DNA from: Salinigranum marinum
GTDB lineage: Archaea > Halobacteriota > Halobacteria > Halobacteriales > Haloferacaceae
Reading direction: 5' to 3'
Length of the DNA stretch: 64,000 nt
NCBI RefSeq assembly: GCF_024228675.1
Contig: NZ_CP100461.1
Location: forward strand, 2,725,398 to 2,789,397
The notes under the pieces were generated by a model. It was not told the DNA's origin, did no database searches, and saw only the letters and a list, made by a program, of their open reading frames with translations. This document shows positions 41,601 to 52,008 of the stretch, piece after piece. Within the stretch, counting starts at the first letter, position 1, and every line of letters begins with the position of its first letter. A program made the translations under genes and the position numbers.

Positions 41601-41771
41601 CTACGCCGAGACTGGCTTGGGTTCGATGACGTTCCACGCCGCTGGAAGCATCGCGTGCATCCGAATCACTTCCTCGGGGGCCTCGGTACAACTGCACGCC
41701 AACACTCCATCAGGGGTGATTTGAACCTCCCCACATTGCTCACACGCGATAGTAGTGCTTCTAATGTTCAT
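41601..41771 (-). CDS. Small zinc-finger protein (56 aa)
   Basis: Minus-strand frame beginning MNIRSTTIACEQCGEVQITP and ending EPKPVSA. A CEQCG knuckle and a CSC motif 15 residues later resemble a zinc ribbon. The short acidic helix after it (EAPEEVIRMHAML) fits haloarchaeal small zinc proteins. It is directly followed (69 bp upstream) by the J-domain gene on the same strand. Confidence 0.65.
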   Translation of the reverse strand: MNIRSTTIACEQCGEVQITPDGVLACSCTEAPEEVIRMHAMLPAAWNVIEPKPVSA

Positions 41772-41840
41772 TCGTTCTGTTTGAGTTCAAGTTGTCAAGT
41801 GGTTTCAAACACTCGTCCAAGGAGGACACCCACTTGACCA

Positions 41841-43226
41841 TTAATCGCCAAGGGCGGAACCTGCATCCACCACGAGTTGGTACTCCTCGTCGTAACCGTC
41901 ACCACCTTGGTCAGGGTGATGTTCGAGGAAGTACTCCGCACGGGCCTTGCGAATCTCGTCTTCCGTGGAGGTTTGGTCGACGCCATCGAGAACTTCAACC
42001 ACCTCGTTCATGTCCACATCGTCCTCGTCCCCGTCACCACCGTAGATCGTGGATTCAATTTCAACGACGGTCTCGGCCCACATCTCGTACCACTCGTCAC
42101 CAATGTCAGACGTACTCTTGAACTCGATAGCTCGGATTGCACATGTAGTGACTCCAAATGGTTCGATGTCCGTCACTTCACTGAGCAACACCGCCAACTT
42201 GTTCACCACGTGTGCAGCGCCACGCATCTGTTCATCCGCCGTCATCGACTCCGAAACGCGCCGACTCGATGACTTCGTCTTTAGAATCTTCTCCACGGTT
42301 TCGCGGATAATCTGCCATACGTCGATAGCCCACGCGTCCTCGTCAACGTAGACACCTCCTTCGTCCCAGTCCTGCTGGCGCAACGCCCACGAGATGAACC
42401 CACGAACGTCGTCGGGGTAGATCCCCTCGTGAGCCACCTCGGACGGGTGATCGACCGATGCCGCCTTGCACAGCACCTCGTCGTATGCATCGTCGCCGAC
42501 GATGCGGTTGTCCTCGGACGGGTGTGGGCGGATAAGTCCCTCGCGCACCATGTCCTTCCGGTAGTTCCTCGCCGTCTGTTCCGACAGTCCCAACTCACTC
42601 GTGATCATCGACTCGATTTCGTCCCAGTCCACACACGCGTCGAACAGCACGTCGTGTTCGAGCCGATAATTGATCATCCCGCGGAGTGCCGGCAGTAGAT
42701 CGCCCTTGGTGTGTGCCACGATATCCGACTTCCGAGTGTGGATCTCGGCCACTGTCTCGGGATCGATACACACGTCGTGGTGCATGTCCCCTGACACGGA
42801 CGCCATTGTCTCTTCCGTCTCGGCGACTTCAGGTGGCTTACCGTCATTCTCGCCGACGGGCACGGGCTTGTTCGACGACTTCGTGCTCAAGTTGTCGCCA
42901 CTCCCGTCGTCCTCAGGATCCGGCTGAGATTTTGTTTTTGGGACGTCCTCGTCGGAGCCGGGAGGGGTACCCCTCAGCATCTCCATTATCTCACATTGGT
43001 TCTCGAGAACCTCGCTGAGTCGGTCACGCCCTGCATTACCGCCTAAGGAGCCATAGTCGTCCACGAGGAACTGTCCATCCTCGCTGATGGTCGAAGCTTC
43101 CTGAAGCCGTCGGAGAGCCTCATCAAGAACGTCAACTTTCGCTAGGTTCGTCTTATCAGATACCTCATCCGCATAGTCGTGGAGGTCTTCGTCAATTCGT
43201 ACCGTGTAGGCACGTCGTTCGCCCAT
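41841..43226 (-). CDS. RHH N-terminus plus C-terminal J-domain-like protein
   Basis: 461 residues from MGERRAYTVRIDEDLHDYAD. Residues 1-45 fit an RHH DNA-binding domain. A long middle contains a winged-helix-like region (SMITSELGLSEQTARNYRKD). The last about 35 residues, EDEIRKARAEYFLEHHPDQG followed by GDGYDEEYQLVVDAGSAL, have the J-domain HPD motif (residues 437-439) with flanking helices, i.e. a truncated J domain. Such proteins occur on haloarchaeal plasmids and viruses. Function unknown; recruitment of DnaK is inferred. Confidence 0.7.
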   Translation of the reverse strand: MGERRAYTVRIDEDLHDYADEVSDKTNLAKVDVLDEALRRLQEASTISEDGQFLVDDYGSLGGNAGRDRLSEVLENQCEIMEMLRGTPPGSDEDVPKTKSQPDPEDDGSGDNLSTKSSNKPVPVGENDGKPPEVAETEETMASVSGDMHHDVCIDPETVAEIHTRKSDIVAHTKGDLLPALRGMINYRLEHDVLFDACVDWDEIESMITSELGLSEQTARNYRKDMVREGLIRPHPSEDNRIVGDDAYDEVLCKAASVDHPSEVAHEGIYPDDVRGFISWALRQQDWDEGGVYVDEDAWAIDVWQIIRETVEKILKTKSSSRRVSESMTADEQMRGAAHVVNKLAVLLSEVTDIEPFGVTTCAIRAIEFKSTSDIGDEWYEMWAETVVEIESTIYGGDGDEDDVDMNEVVEVLDGVDQTSTEDEIRKARAEYFLEHHPDQGGDGYDEEYQLVVDAGSALGD

Positions 43227-44565
43227 TCGCACCAGATTGTATATGTCTCGTACACATAACCGCCTCGCCCCGGCATCAAAAACTCCTAACGAACCAACAC
43301 AAACTAACAAACTGTATACGTAATCAGTAGTAGTAGTAGAGTCCTGAGTTGGCGAGAGGATAGACTGGGAGTGGGGACGTGGAGAACGAGGGTTTGAGGG
43401 CTTCTTCCGACGGTATTGAGAGAGCCTTCCCCACCCCTACGACTCCCGAGAGAACCGGCATAAAAATAAGATCTAGACGAAGTTCTGTAGGTATCGAAAG
43501 TGACGACCATCGAACGGCGGCTGCCGACACCCGATCAATACATCGGCATCGTACGACGCGACCTGCGTGCAAGATTGAGCGATCGGTGCAGTACCCGCGG
43601 GGATGACCGTCATCTGCGCCCGCCGACACGTGTCTTGGCGTCCTTTCTCGGGCTTCGACGTGTTTCACCGCCGTGTTGACCGTAGACGACCCGCGGCGGC
43701 GTGATGGACGTGTCTCGGCGTTCTGTAGTCAGATTGTGGTTAGTCTCTTCTGTCTTCGGTACCATCTCGGAGTCATTGGATATGGATGACGGCCGAGAGA
43801 CAATACTCGTCTTTGTTGTTCGGAGTCCCGACGATGACACCTGCGTTTCGACCTCCGTCGTGGGCGCTTCCCTCGGCGACGACGTTGAACCCGATCTTGC
43901 GCGGTGAGGTCTCGAGTACCTTGTCCTGTCCTTCATGGAGTGCTGGATCCCGTGGTAGCCTCCGGGAACCACCCCTTCATCGAGATGTAACCTCTGTTCG
44001 GCGATGAAGTGGAACCTCATCGGCTGTCAAGACATCATAAGAACTGCTAACGACAATTTCCAACGATCTTGAAGTGGCAGAGCGACGAGATCGGCGGCAC
44101 ATCGGGGACAACTGGCGTCGGAACCGAGACGTATGCGAGACGATCGGGGATGTATTCAGAGACAACCAACCGGCGTACACGCCCTTAGGGTGTCGCCTTT
44201 CACACAGGAGACAGATGGTGATGCCACGGGTGGCCCCATCAACGGGCCAGTGGCGGATCTGGGGGAAGTCATTACCGCCTGTACTTGCGAGCGGGTGAAC
44301 GGGTATCTAAATGTTTGTCATATGGTTCGTCAAGAGCATTTACGCCCAGTGACCGCGTTCCCCAGTGGGACACCTCTCACACGGGTAGTCGTGTTAAGAC
44401 AGATATGAGTTGAATTTAGTTATCACTCATGCGTATTCTTATAATAACTGTCTCGATCGAGATACGGTATTTGTCGAATTGATCCGAGGAGGTGGATTGT
44501 ATCTTGTGCCGATATTCTCCCCGGCGAAGTATTCAACATACGGGCACCAGACTACCAACCATCTG
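43227..44565. other. Gene-poor stretch upstream of the helicase
   Basis: About 1.3 kb with short frames, none convincing. The 5' end (43230-43450) is the J-domain gene's promoter region. The part around 44400-44560 is AT-rich with ttcttataataactg and could be the helicase promoter. Confidence 0.5.
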
Positions 44566-44773
44566 ATGCTCTCACTCGACCCGCTCGTCGACAACACAGA
44601 CGGAACCCTCGAGGACGCGTACAAGAAAGTCATCCCCGAGTGCGAGGAGATTCGGATCGCAACGGGCTACTTCTACATCTCAGGGTTCGACCTCATCAAA
44701 GACGAGCTGGCAAATCTCCGCGATCCCTCGGAGATGGAGTATGCACCGTTTCGCATCCTGATGGGTCGAAAGA

Positions 44774-45893
44774 TGCCTTGTTGAACGCAAGACAGCGTCG
44801 GGGTGGGGTTGCTGATCTACAATTTTACGGCGCTAAAGACGGCTTCTCGCCCTCAGAAGATGCAGTAGCTGTCACTCACAGCGGTTGCTGATGAGTCAAA
44901 ACTATGGTACCTTGCTCCATTGTTCCGGTGACGGCGGCGATGCCTCTCCCGGATACGTCCGGAGAAGGGGAGCAGACGGCGAGCCCTAACTCGCCGCCTG
45001 CGTCAGGTTATGCACGATGCACTTGCGAGTCAGCTCCCGGAACTGGCCATGCCAGCTCCGGGAGCGGAGCTTCTCGCCGTCGTCTTCCTTCAACTGCGAG
45101 AAACCTGTCTCGCTCATCCAGCGTTGGTTGTAGTCCTCGTTCATCCGGGCGTTGTGGGCCTTCTGCAACGGTGTCTGCTCCCTGTGCTTGATCAACGGTC
45201 GCGTTGAGTTGGAGCGACACTCCTCGCGGAGGTCGCTCCACGAATAGTTCGCATCAGCAGACAACACACGCAGGTCTTCCGCGTTCCGGCGGAAGACCTG
45301 CATCCCGATGTGGCCGTCCCAGGCTTTCTTCGTCGTGAAATGAACGTCCTTGATCGCCAGCGAGTTCACGTCGATCAAGATCGTCGTCTTCATCGACTGG
45401 AACGAGTAATTCGCGCGGTCGCGGTAGTGGTAGCTGGTTTGATCGCGCTGGAAGCCACTCGCGTCAATCGCGGCTTCACCACTCCAGCCCGCCTGCTCCG
45501 CCGAAGCGCGGAGCAGGCGGCGCAGGTCACGCATCCGGTACTCTTGTTCCCACCGGCAGAACGAACTGTAGTGCGGTGCCTCGTCAAGTTCGAACACGGC
45601 GAGGACACCGGGCATCTCGTTAAGATAGTCTTCAGTCTCACGGAGGCTCTTCTCCAACTCGACGCGGTACAGAATCAAGGCGATCTGCACCCATTTCGCG
45701 TACCCGCCCGCGCCGTCCGGCGCGGCGGGTACTTCCGGGTCGTCAACGTGCTGTTTGGCAAGATCTCGACACATCCGTGCTAGCCGTCTGAGCGATGCCA
45801 TATCGCCAGACGGCGTCCAATTACGGGTTAGCGTGACGGAATCTTCCCGTGAGAGCGTCTGAAGCTGCCGTTAGTCGACCGCAAAACAAGGCA
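44774..45893 (-). mobile_element. ISH1-type IS5 element (1120 bp)
   Basis: Terminal inverted repeats begin TGCCTTGTT at both ends, as in ISH1. The 8-bp target duplication tcgaaaga lies at 44766-44773 and 45894-45901. Length 1120 bp, close to ISH1 (1118 bp, 8-bp duplications). It carries one transposase gene. The perfect duplication and intact ends indicate a recent insertion. Confidence 0.95.
44986..45801 (-). CDS. IS5-family transposase (ISH1 group)
   Basis: 271 residues starting MASLRRLARMCRDLAKQHVD. The DDE residues are in AIDASGFQRDQ, LSADANYSWSD and ETGFSQLKEDD. It catalyses cut-and-paste transposition of its element. Full length with no frameshift, so probably active. Confidence 0.93.
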   Translation of the reverse strand: MASLRRLARMCRDLAKQHVDDPEVPAAPDGAGGYAKWVQIALILYRVELEKSLRETEDYLNEMPGVLAVFELDEAPHYSSFCRWEQEYRMRDLRRLLRASAEQAGWSGEAAIDASGFQRDQTSYHYRDRANYSFQSMKTTILIDVNSLAIKDVHFTTKKAWDGHIGMQVFRRNAEDLRVLSADANYSWSDLREECRSNSTRPLIKHREQTPLQKAHNARMNEDYNQRWMSETGFSQLKEDDGEKLRSRSWHGQFRELTRKCIVHNLTQAAS

Positions 45894-48800
45894 TCGAAAG
45901 ACCAACCGACAGACGGCCGACGAGATCACCGAGGGACAAAGTCTCCACGAACGGTTCCAGCAAGAGCTGGAAGATGACATCGCCGAATTGAACAATGCCC
46001 AGCTCGGTCGACTCGACCGACTCCGAGATTTCATCGCCGACGGTCTCGTCGATGTACGTGTACGGAATCCCGAGCAGGGCTATTTCCACGCCAAGGGCGC
46101 ATGCTTCCGGGGCGTCGTCGACGACCCGAGCATCCGAGAGGGAGACACCGACCGCCGAGCCAGTGTCACGATCGTTGGATCGTCCAACTTCTCACAGAGC
46201 GGCCAACGCCACAACATCGAGCTCAATCTCACGAGCCAAGAACGCGGTGACGTCGAGGCCTTCGAGGAGTGGTACGACAATCAGTGGGCCAACGCCGAGG
46301 GCTTCAGCGAGGAGATCGTCCAGCTCATCGAGGACAGTGATCGGTATCAGGAGTGGAAGGAACGGAAAGAGCAGGGAGCCGATGACGAGGAGACACAGGC
46401 GACTGTCGGAACGTACATCGAACCGTTCGAGATGTACAAGCTCCTCGCGTACGACGAACTGAGCGGCAACGTTGGAACGCGTGACAGCCCTCTCTACTAC
46501 TTCCAAGCGCTCGGCTATGAGAGCGCGAAAGAGAAGCTCTCGCGCTACGATGGCTGTATCATCTCGGACTCGGTCGGCCTCGGGAAGTCCTTCATCGGGA
46601 GTGAGCTGCTCTACGACTACCGGCAACAAGGTGACCGATGCCTACTCATCGTCCCGGCCAACCTGACCGACCAGTGGCGCGACCTCCTGCAGGACGCGAC
46701 CGACGAGGACGGGAATCTGTACTTCGGGCTGGACGTCGATGGGACGCATCTCGACGTCATGAGTATCAGCAAGTTCCAGAATCTCTCGTACGAGGCGGTG
46801 CAGGAACTGAACGATGCGTTCGACGTGGTGCTAATCGACGAGGCCCACCGATTCCGCAACTCCGGTCGATGGCGACCGAATCCCGACCACGATGACGACT
46901 ACAAGGGGACGCGTCGTCACGCCAATCTCCGGCTGCTCCGCAATCAGACGATGATCATGCTGACTGCGACGCCAATCAACAACTCCGCGACCGACTTGAA
47001 GAATCTTATCGGGTTGTTCACCAGCGCGGAAGAGCTGATGAACAAGGCCTCACTGGACTTCTCGGCGTTCGACAACTACATCGAGAAGTCAGAGCAACGC
47101 AAGCGAATTGCAGCAGGGAAAGAGGAAGTCACCGACGAAGAGCAACAGAAACTGACCGAGCAGCTGCAGCGCCACTCGGCAGAAATCTCTGAGATTCTGA
47201 ACGATGTGATGGTGCTTCGGACACGTAAGCACGTCAAGGAGACGATCAAGGACGACGAGGACTTCGAGATGAGCTTCAAGCCCCCCACGCTCTCCAAGGA
47301 GCAGTACAGTCTGCCGCCAGCCTACCAACCCATCTATCGGATGCTCCCCGACGTGATGGACGCGCTCCACCTCCCGCACATCACGATCCGAAACCCGCAG
47401 GCAGGCGGGACGCTGAAGGCACTCTATAAGTTGAACCTTCTGAAGCGACTGGAGTCTTCGACGTACGCGTTCGTGCAGTCGATTCAGACGCTCCACGAGA
47501 GCGAGCGCGCACTACTGGGATTCCTCGATGGGCTCCCCGACGAGGAAGACATAGACGTGTTGCGGGCCGTTCAGGACGACGACGCGTCGGCGACGATCGA
47601 CGACTTCGTCGAGGGCGCAGATGCTGCGGAGGACTTGGAGCAGTCACTCGAGGAGTTCGGGTTCGACACCGGGGCACTCCGCGCAGATGGTGGCGATGAT
47701 GACCGAGGTGACCAGCTCGAACTCGCGGACGCGACCGTCGGTGAAGTGAAGCAGTACATCCGCGAAGACTTGACGCTACTCGCGTACTTCCTCTCGCGGT
47801 TTATCGGTCGGGTCGCCGAGGACACGGGCGGGGTGGCCGATGCCGAGGTTGAGCTAGAGCAGTGGCTGGCCGAGCATGGGGCGGCCGTCCTCCCGGACGT
47901 GCCCGAAGACGACCCGAACCCGACGCTCTACCCGAGCAGTGATCTGTCGGAGGCTGACACAGCCACGCTCGACTTCTACGAGGCGGTGTTTGCACTCCGT
48001 GCGTTCCGTGACCCCAAAATCGACCGGTTGACCGAGGTGCTGAACGGCCACCAACAGAAAGTTCTCGTCTTCACCCAGTACCGAGCGACCGCAGACTACG
48101 TCCACCGCACGCTGATTGAGGATCCCGACTCGCCGTTGACCGATGCAAACAGTGCCGTGGTGAAGGGAGGGGACGAGAACAAACAGGACATCATCAAGCG
48201 GTTCGCGCCCGAGGCATCTGGCTATCAACGAACGCTCGCGGAGAGTGACGAGACAGAGCTGGAGTACGTCGTCGCCACGGACACGCTCAGCGAGGGGGTC
48301 AATCTGCAGGACATCGGAGTCGTCGTCAACTACGACCTCCCGTGGAATCCGATGCGGATCGTCCAGCGGGTCGGTCGCATCGACCGCATCGGGTCGACGG
48401 CCGACAAGCACGTCCACAACTTCTATCCGGACGGAGACATCGAGGCGGCGATCAAGCTACTGGAGCGGCTTCAGGCGAAGATCGACGACATCGCGCTGAT
48501 CGTCGGGAAGGAGAACAATATCCTCGATCCGAACGAGGACGCCGTGTTGGAGCGGGCCGGCGTCGAGACACAGAAGACCATCGGGGAACTGGAGGTCGAA
48601 GAGATCGAACGATCGCTCCGTCAGTCACGCGAAGTGGACGACTACAACGAGCTGGACGACACCTCGAAGAATCCACTCCTCCGAAACGCCGGGAGCGACG
48701 AGAGCGCGGCGTTCGAGCGATACCTGCTCAAGCAGGAACTCGACGAGGATTACGACCTCGAAGCGGACGACTTCGAGTTCGCCGAGGACTACTTCGACGA

Positions 48801-49515
48801 CAGTCCGGGCGAGCGCGAAATGCTGTACACGAACGCCGTGGATCACGACTCCGGCCCACGACCGGGCGTGTTCGGGCTGGCGCATCTCTGGTTCGAGGAT
48901 GAGGAGACCGGTGAGACCGAACCCGCACCGCTGGGACGCGTGCGTCGCGCGTTCTACTACAAGCCGTTCTCAGGGGAGGTCAAGGAGCGACCAGTTCGGC
49001 ACTTGGGCATCGAACCGAACACGGTCGGCGAACCAGTCGAGGGCAACACTGACTCGGTGCTGTCGAACCGAGGTGTAATAGAAGAGCATCTGGAAGCCCG
49101 ACTCGAAGCCATCCGTGAGGGGCAGGTCGGAGCGGCGTTCAAACAGGGCGAACAGCTCTCGAAGGAACAGGAGACCATACTGGACTTCGTGAGCCACTAC
49201 TTCGTGCCGAACTACGGTGACGGGAGCGCTCCCCACGACAACCACGAAACACTCGGTGAGTGGGCCACTGCGCTCCACGACCGACTGAACGAGGTGAAGC
49301 TGGCCAACACGGACGAGGATCGAATTCTCAGGGAGACGTTCCGACATCACCCCGAGTACGACTCGTTCACCAAGTGGCCACCCGAGGAGTTCCTCGCCGA
49401 ACTCGACGCGTTCCTCGAAGAGAACATCGAGGCCTCGTCAGAGTATCAGGATACCCTCGTCGGCGAAAGTTCGGTTCAGGCACGTCTCGTCTGTTGGGGT
49501 GTCGTCGGTCGGTAG

Positions 49516-50163
49516 TCACTCCCGACGCTCGAAATACATCTCGCCGTAGTTCTCTCGACCGGGGCCGGTGTAGTAGAACCCCTCCAGAACATCTTGTGGC
49601 CCATTGTGCTTGAGGGACAGGTCAGCAGTACCGTCGTGTGATGCCATCGAAGGTTCGGTGTCTGCCCCGGGTTTGTTCCCGTATTGGTACGTCAAACTCG
49701 GCCACCGACCATCCTTGGTTAGCACCGTCGCACCGGTGCTGTCTGATTCGGAATTGTCTGTGGAGAGATGGATGCCGATTTCTCGCCACGTTTGCTCGAT
49801 GTGTAGCGACGCTGCAACTCGTTGCATATCTGCCTCGGGAGCGTTCGACTCGTGGAGTGCTGACTCCGGAATGTCACCGCCATACGAAGTCATGATGTAG
49901 CCATCCCACTCTCCAGAGAAATCCGGCGATTTGGAGGCACCGGTTACACGAGAGATCTTCGTCTTCCACACCTTCTGGCTGAAACCCTTCGAGAGTATTG
50001 TGAATGCGACACCCCACGAGATCGTACCACCTGCGAGGGCTGGGACACTACTCGCAAGCAGAGATGTTGCTTGACCGATCCAGACAATCAAAAACCACGA
50101 GACGACTCCCAGAAGGCCGTAAACCACGATTCTGTTGTCGTTGTCGGTCGAATACGTGTGCAT
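49516..50163 (-). CDS. cap15: Cap15-type CBASS membrane effector
   Basis: 215 residues from the ATG at 50163 (MHTYSTDNDNRIVVYGLLGV). Two N-terminal membrane helices (about 11-29 and 40-58) are followed by a beta-rich domain opening with PDFSGEWDGYI (residue 80 on). This is the 2TM plus beta-barrel layout of Cap15, the effector that binds the cyclic nucleotide and disrupts the inner membrane. It starts 4 bp after the stop of the second CD-NTase, in one operon. Confidence 0.85.
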   Translation of the reverse strand: MHTYSTDNDNRIVVYGLLGVVSWFLIVWIGQATSLLASSVPALAGGTISWGVAFTILSKGFSQKVWKTKISRVTGASKSPDFSGEWDGYIMTSYGGDIPESALHESNAPEADMQRVAASLHIEQTWREIGIHLSTDNSESDSTGATVLTKDGRWPSLTYQYGNKPGADTEPSMASHDGTADLSLKHNGPQDVLEGFYYTGPGRENYGEMYFERRE

Positions 50164-50167
50164 CAGA

Positions 50168-51064
50168 CTAATCCTCCTCGTAGAGGGTGCGAGCTGCTCT
50201 GACGAACTCTTCCGCTTGGTCGGTGTTCCACTGTGTCGATTTCTCACCGAAGAGCGGGCTCATTCCGTGTTGCACCGTGTAGTCCGGAAATCCCCCCTCA
50301 GCTGCTGACTCAAGCTCTTCGAAGACGCCTTCGATCCGGTCTCGGATGTCCCCATGGGCGATAGTGGACACCTCCACGTTCGAGAGAAGGCACTCGACGA
50401 AGTACGAGGGGGCATCCTCTTTCTCGATGGTACCGTTCGCTACGAGTGTGTTCCGGAAGTTCTTGAGAACCCGAACGGTCGACTTGTAGTTGCCGGCGCA
50501 CCAGCCGTTGTATTGCTCGCCCATTATCCGGTGCCGCCGAGGGAAGTTCACCACCTTCGTCCCTTCGGCAGTCCAGAACACGATGCCCTTCATATGGTTC
50601 CCGGACTGCCGAGGCCAGAACCGTCGGTACTGGAGACACGGAACCACGTCGGCACCGAGTGGGAGGTCTTTAGAATCCACTTCGATGGCTTTGTCGCCCC
50701 GTTCGACACTTCGGGTACCGTACTGTGCCTGAAGGGTTCGATAGACACCCTCGGCATGCTCCTCGAACATCTGCCGTGGATTTTGGGTCGGAGCGTGTTC
50801 GGCCGAGGTTTCGGGTGTGTCCGAGAAGTCGGCGTGGTACTTGTCTGTCCGGATGACTAGGATATCTACGTCTCCGGAATCGTACACCATCGTCGTGTTC
50901 CGATATGATCCTTGGAGATAGGTGGCGAACTCAAGCCCGTCGCTGACACCCTCCAGACGCCCCTCTTCGAGTTCGTCCCGAATTGCGCGCTGTGTGTCTC
51001 GCGCTTCGTCTTGATCAGCCGTTTCGGCCTTCGTCCACCGCTCCAGTTTCCTGCGCTCGATCAT
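50168..51064 (-). CDS. CD-NTase 2 (cGAS/DncV-like nucleotidyltransferase)
   Basis: 298 residues from the ATG at 51064 (MIERRKLERWTKAETADQDE). The nucleotidyltransferase signature GS (52-53) with D65 and D67 in SGDVDILV, and D139 in GADVVPC, form the metal site. Helical C-terminal domain. In CBASS this enzyme makes a cyclic oligonucleotide after phage detection. Its ATG overlaps the stop of the first CD-NTase by four bases. It is closely related in layout to the first CD-NTase but only part of the sequence matches. Confidence 0.9.
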   Translation of the reverse strand: MIERRKLERWTKAETADQDEARDTQRAIRDELEEGRLEGVSDGLEFATYLQGSYRNTTMVYDSGDVDILVIRTDKYHADFSDTPETSAEHAPTQNPRQMFEEHAEGVYRTLQAQYGTRSVERGDKAIEVDSKDLPLGADVVPCLQYRRFWPRQSGNHMKGIVFWTAEGTKVVNFPRRHRIMGEQYNGWCAGNYKSTVRVLKNFRNTLVANGTIEKEDAPSYFVECLLSNVEVSTIAHGDIRDRIEGVFEELESAAEGGFPDYTVQHGMSPLFGEKSTQWNTDQAEEFVRAARTLYEED

Positions 51065-52008
51065 GTGAAGAGACGGCGATTGTGTTGGTCGTACCAGTCG
51101 TTCCACATCGTTCCGAGGTGGGTGAGCATCGTCATGGCCGAGTCGACGTCCCACTGGGTGTTGCTGGTGCCGAACAGGGGTTCCATCTCGGACACCTGAT
51201 CGAACGTCGTTAGGTCGGTGCTGTCGGCTTGGAGATGGTCGAGAATCTCCTCGAACCGGTCGCTTCGCTTCGACCGCCGTAGGATGCGCTCGGGGACGTT
51301 GTAGATGAGGCACTCGATGAAGTATGATGGAGCATCGATGCGGTACGGGGACTCCCACTTCTCGTTGAAGTAGTCGCGTGCGTTCTTGAAGATCCGAACC
51401 GTCTCTTTGAAGTTCGCGTGTTGCTCCGTCCCGTTCTGGTAGTGCATCTTCGGGAAGTTGACGATGCGCTCGGTGCTGTGCCGAGGACTGAATGCCATCC
51501 CGTGGTCGATGTCCGGTTCTCCATTCGATGGGTACGACCGGTAGATTCGGTAGTCTCGACAGGGCACTACGTCAACATCGACTGGCAGTGGCCCGTCGTT
51601 GATCTCGATGGCCTTCCCGTCCCACACCACCGGCTTCGATGTCGTGCTGTTGAAGCGGGTTTTCAGGGTGTTGAACACGTCCTTGCGGAAGTCTCGATAC
51701 GTGTAGTCTGCATCTGTGGTGTCGCGATCGTACCGGGCTTGTTCCTCGGAGTCGAGGTTCGACGTATCGGCCAGCCACGCCGATTCGAGTTTGACGACGA
51801 CGTCGACGTCACTCGATCCGTAGGTGTGGGTGTCGTTCTTGTATGACCCCTGCAGGAACGTATCGAACTCGATGTCGTCAGGTAGTGACGACCGATCCAT
51901 CTCGAGAGCGTTGATGATGCGCGTACGTGCAGTCGCCGACCCGGCATCCGCTCCTGTGCCCTTCCAGTCGTCGAACTTGGAGTTCGGAATACTCACCGGC
52001 AGGAGCAC
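51061..52008 (-). CDS. CD-NTase 1 (cGAS/DncV-like nucleotidyltransferase)
   Basis: 315 residues from a GTG at 52008 (start choice uncertain). The signature GS (54-55) with D67 and D69 in SSDVDVVV, and PVDVDVVPC with D144/D146, define the catalytic triad. Shares FLQGSYKN-type motif and NFPKMHYQNG with the second enzyme (NFPRRHRIMG there), suggesting an old duplication. It is the first gene of the CBASS operon and is followed by the second CD-NTase and Cap15. Confidence 0.88.
   Translation of the reverse strand: MLLPVSIPNSKFDDWKGTGADAGSATARTRIINALEMDRSSLPDDIEFDTFLQGSYKNDTHTYGSSDVDVVVKLESAWLADTSNLDSEEQARYDRDTTDADYTYRDFRKDVFNTLKTRFNSTTSKPVVWDGKAIEINDGPLPVDVDVVPCRDYRIYRSYPSNGEPDIDHGMAFSPRHSTERIVNFPKMHYQNGTEQHANFKETVRIFKNARDYFNEKWESPYRIDAPSYFIECLIYNVPERILRRSKRSDRFEEILDHLQADSTDLTTFDQVSEMEPLFGTSNTQWDVDSAMTMLTHLGTMWNDWYDQHNRRLFT

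Larger units (their letters stand above)
44566..49515 (+). pseudogene. PLD-SNF2 helicase of a defence system, split by an IS element
   Basis: The start MLSLDPLVDNTDGTLEDAYK is at 44566; the coding sequence stops at the insertion (44773) and resumes at 45902, to 49515. Removing 44774-45901 (1128 bp, a multiple of 3) restores one frame: GRK|TNRQTADEI, 1273 residues. PLD-like motifs HAKG (about 46090) and GSSNFS (about 46180) are followed by a SNF2-type helicase: SVGLGKS (46570), LIDEAH (46830), MLTATPIN and QRVGRIDRIG. It is probably inactive, but a reversible insertion is possible. It converges with the Cap15 gene, ending one base apart. Confidence 0.85.

Noticed and set aside
41141-41629. 162-residue frame in the island
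   Set aside because: Composition is unlike a protein and there is no domain, so it is left as empty space.
43610-44408. Short frames that could be remnants of transposases or of a replication gene
   Set aside because: No segment gives a convincing match; not annotated.
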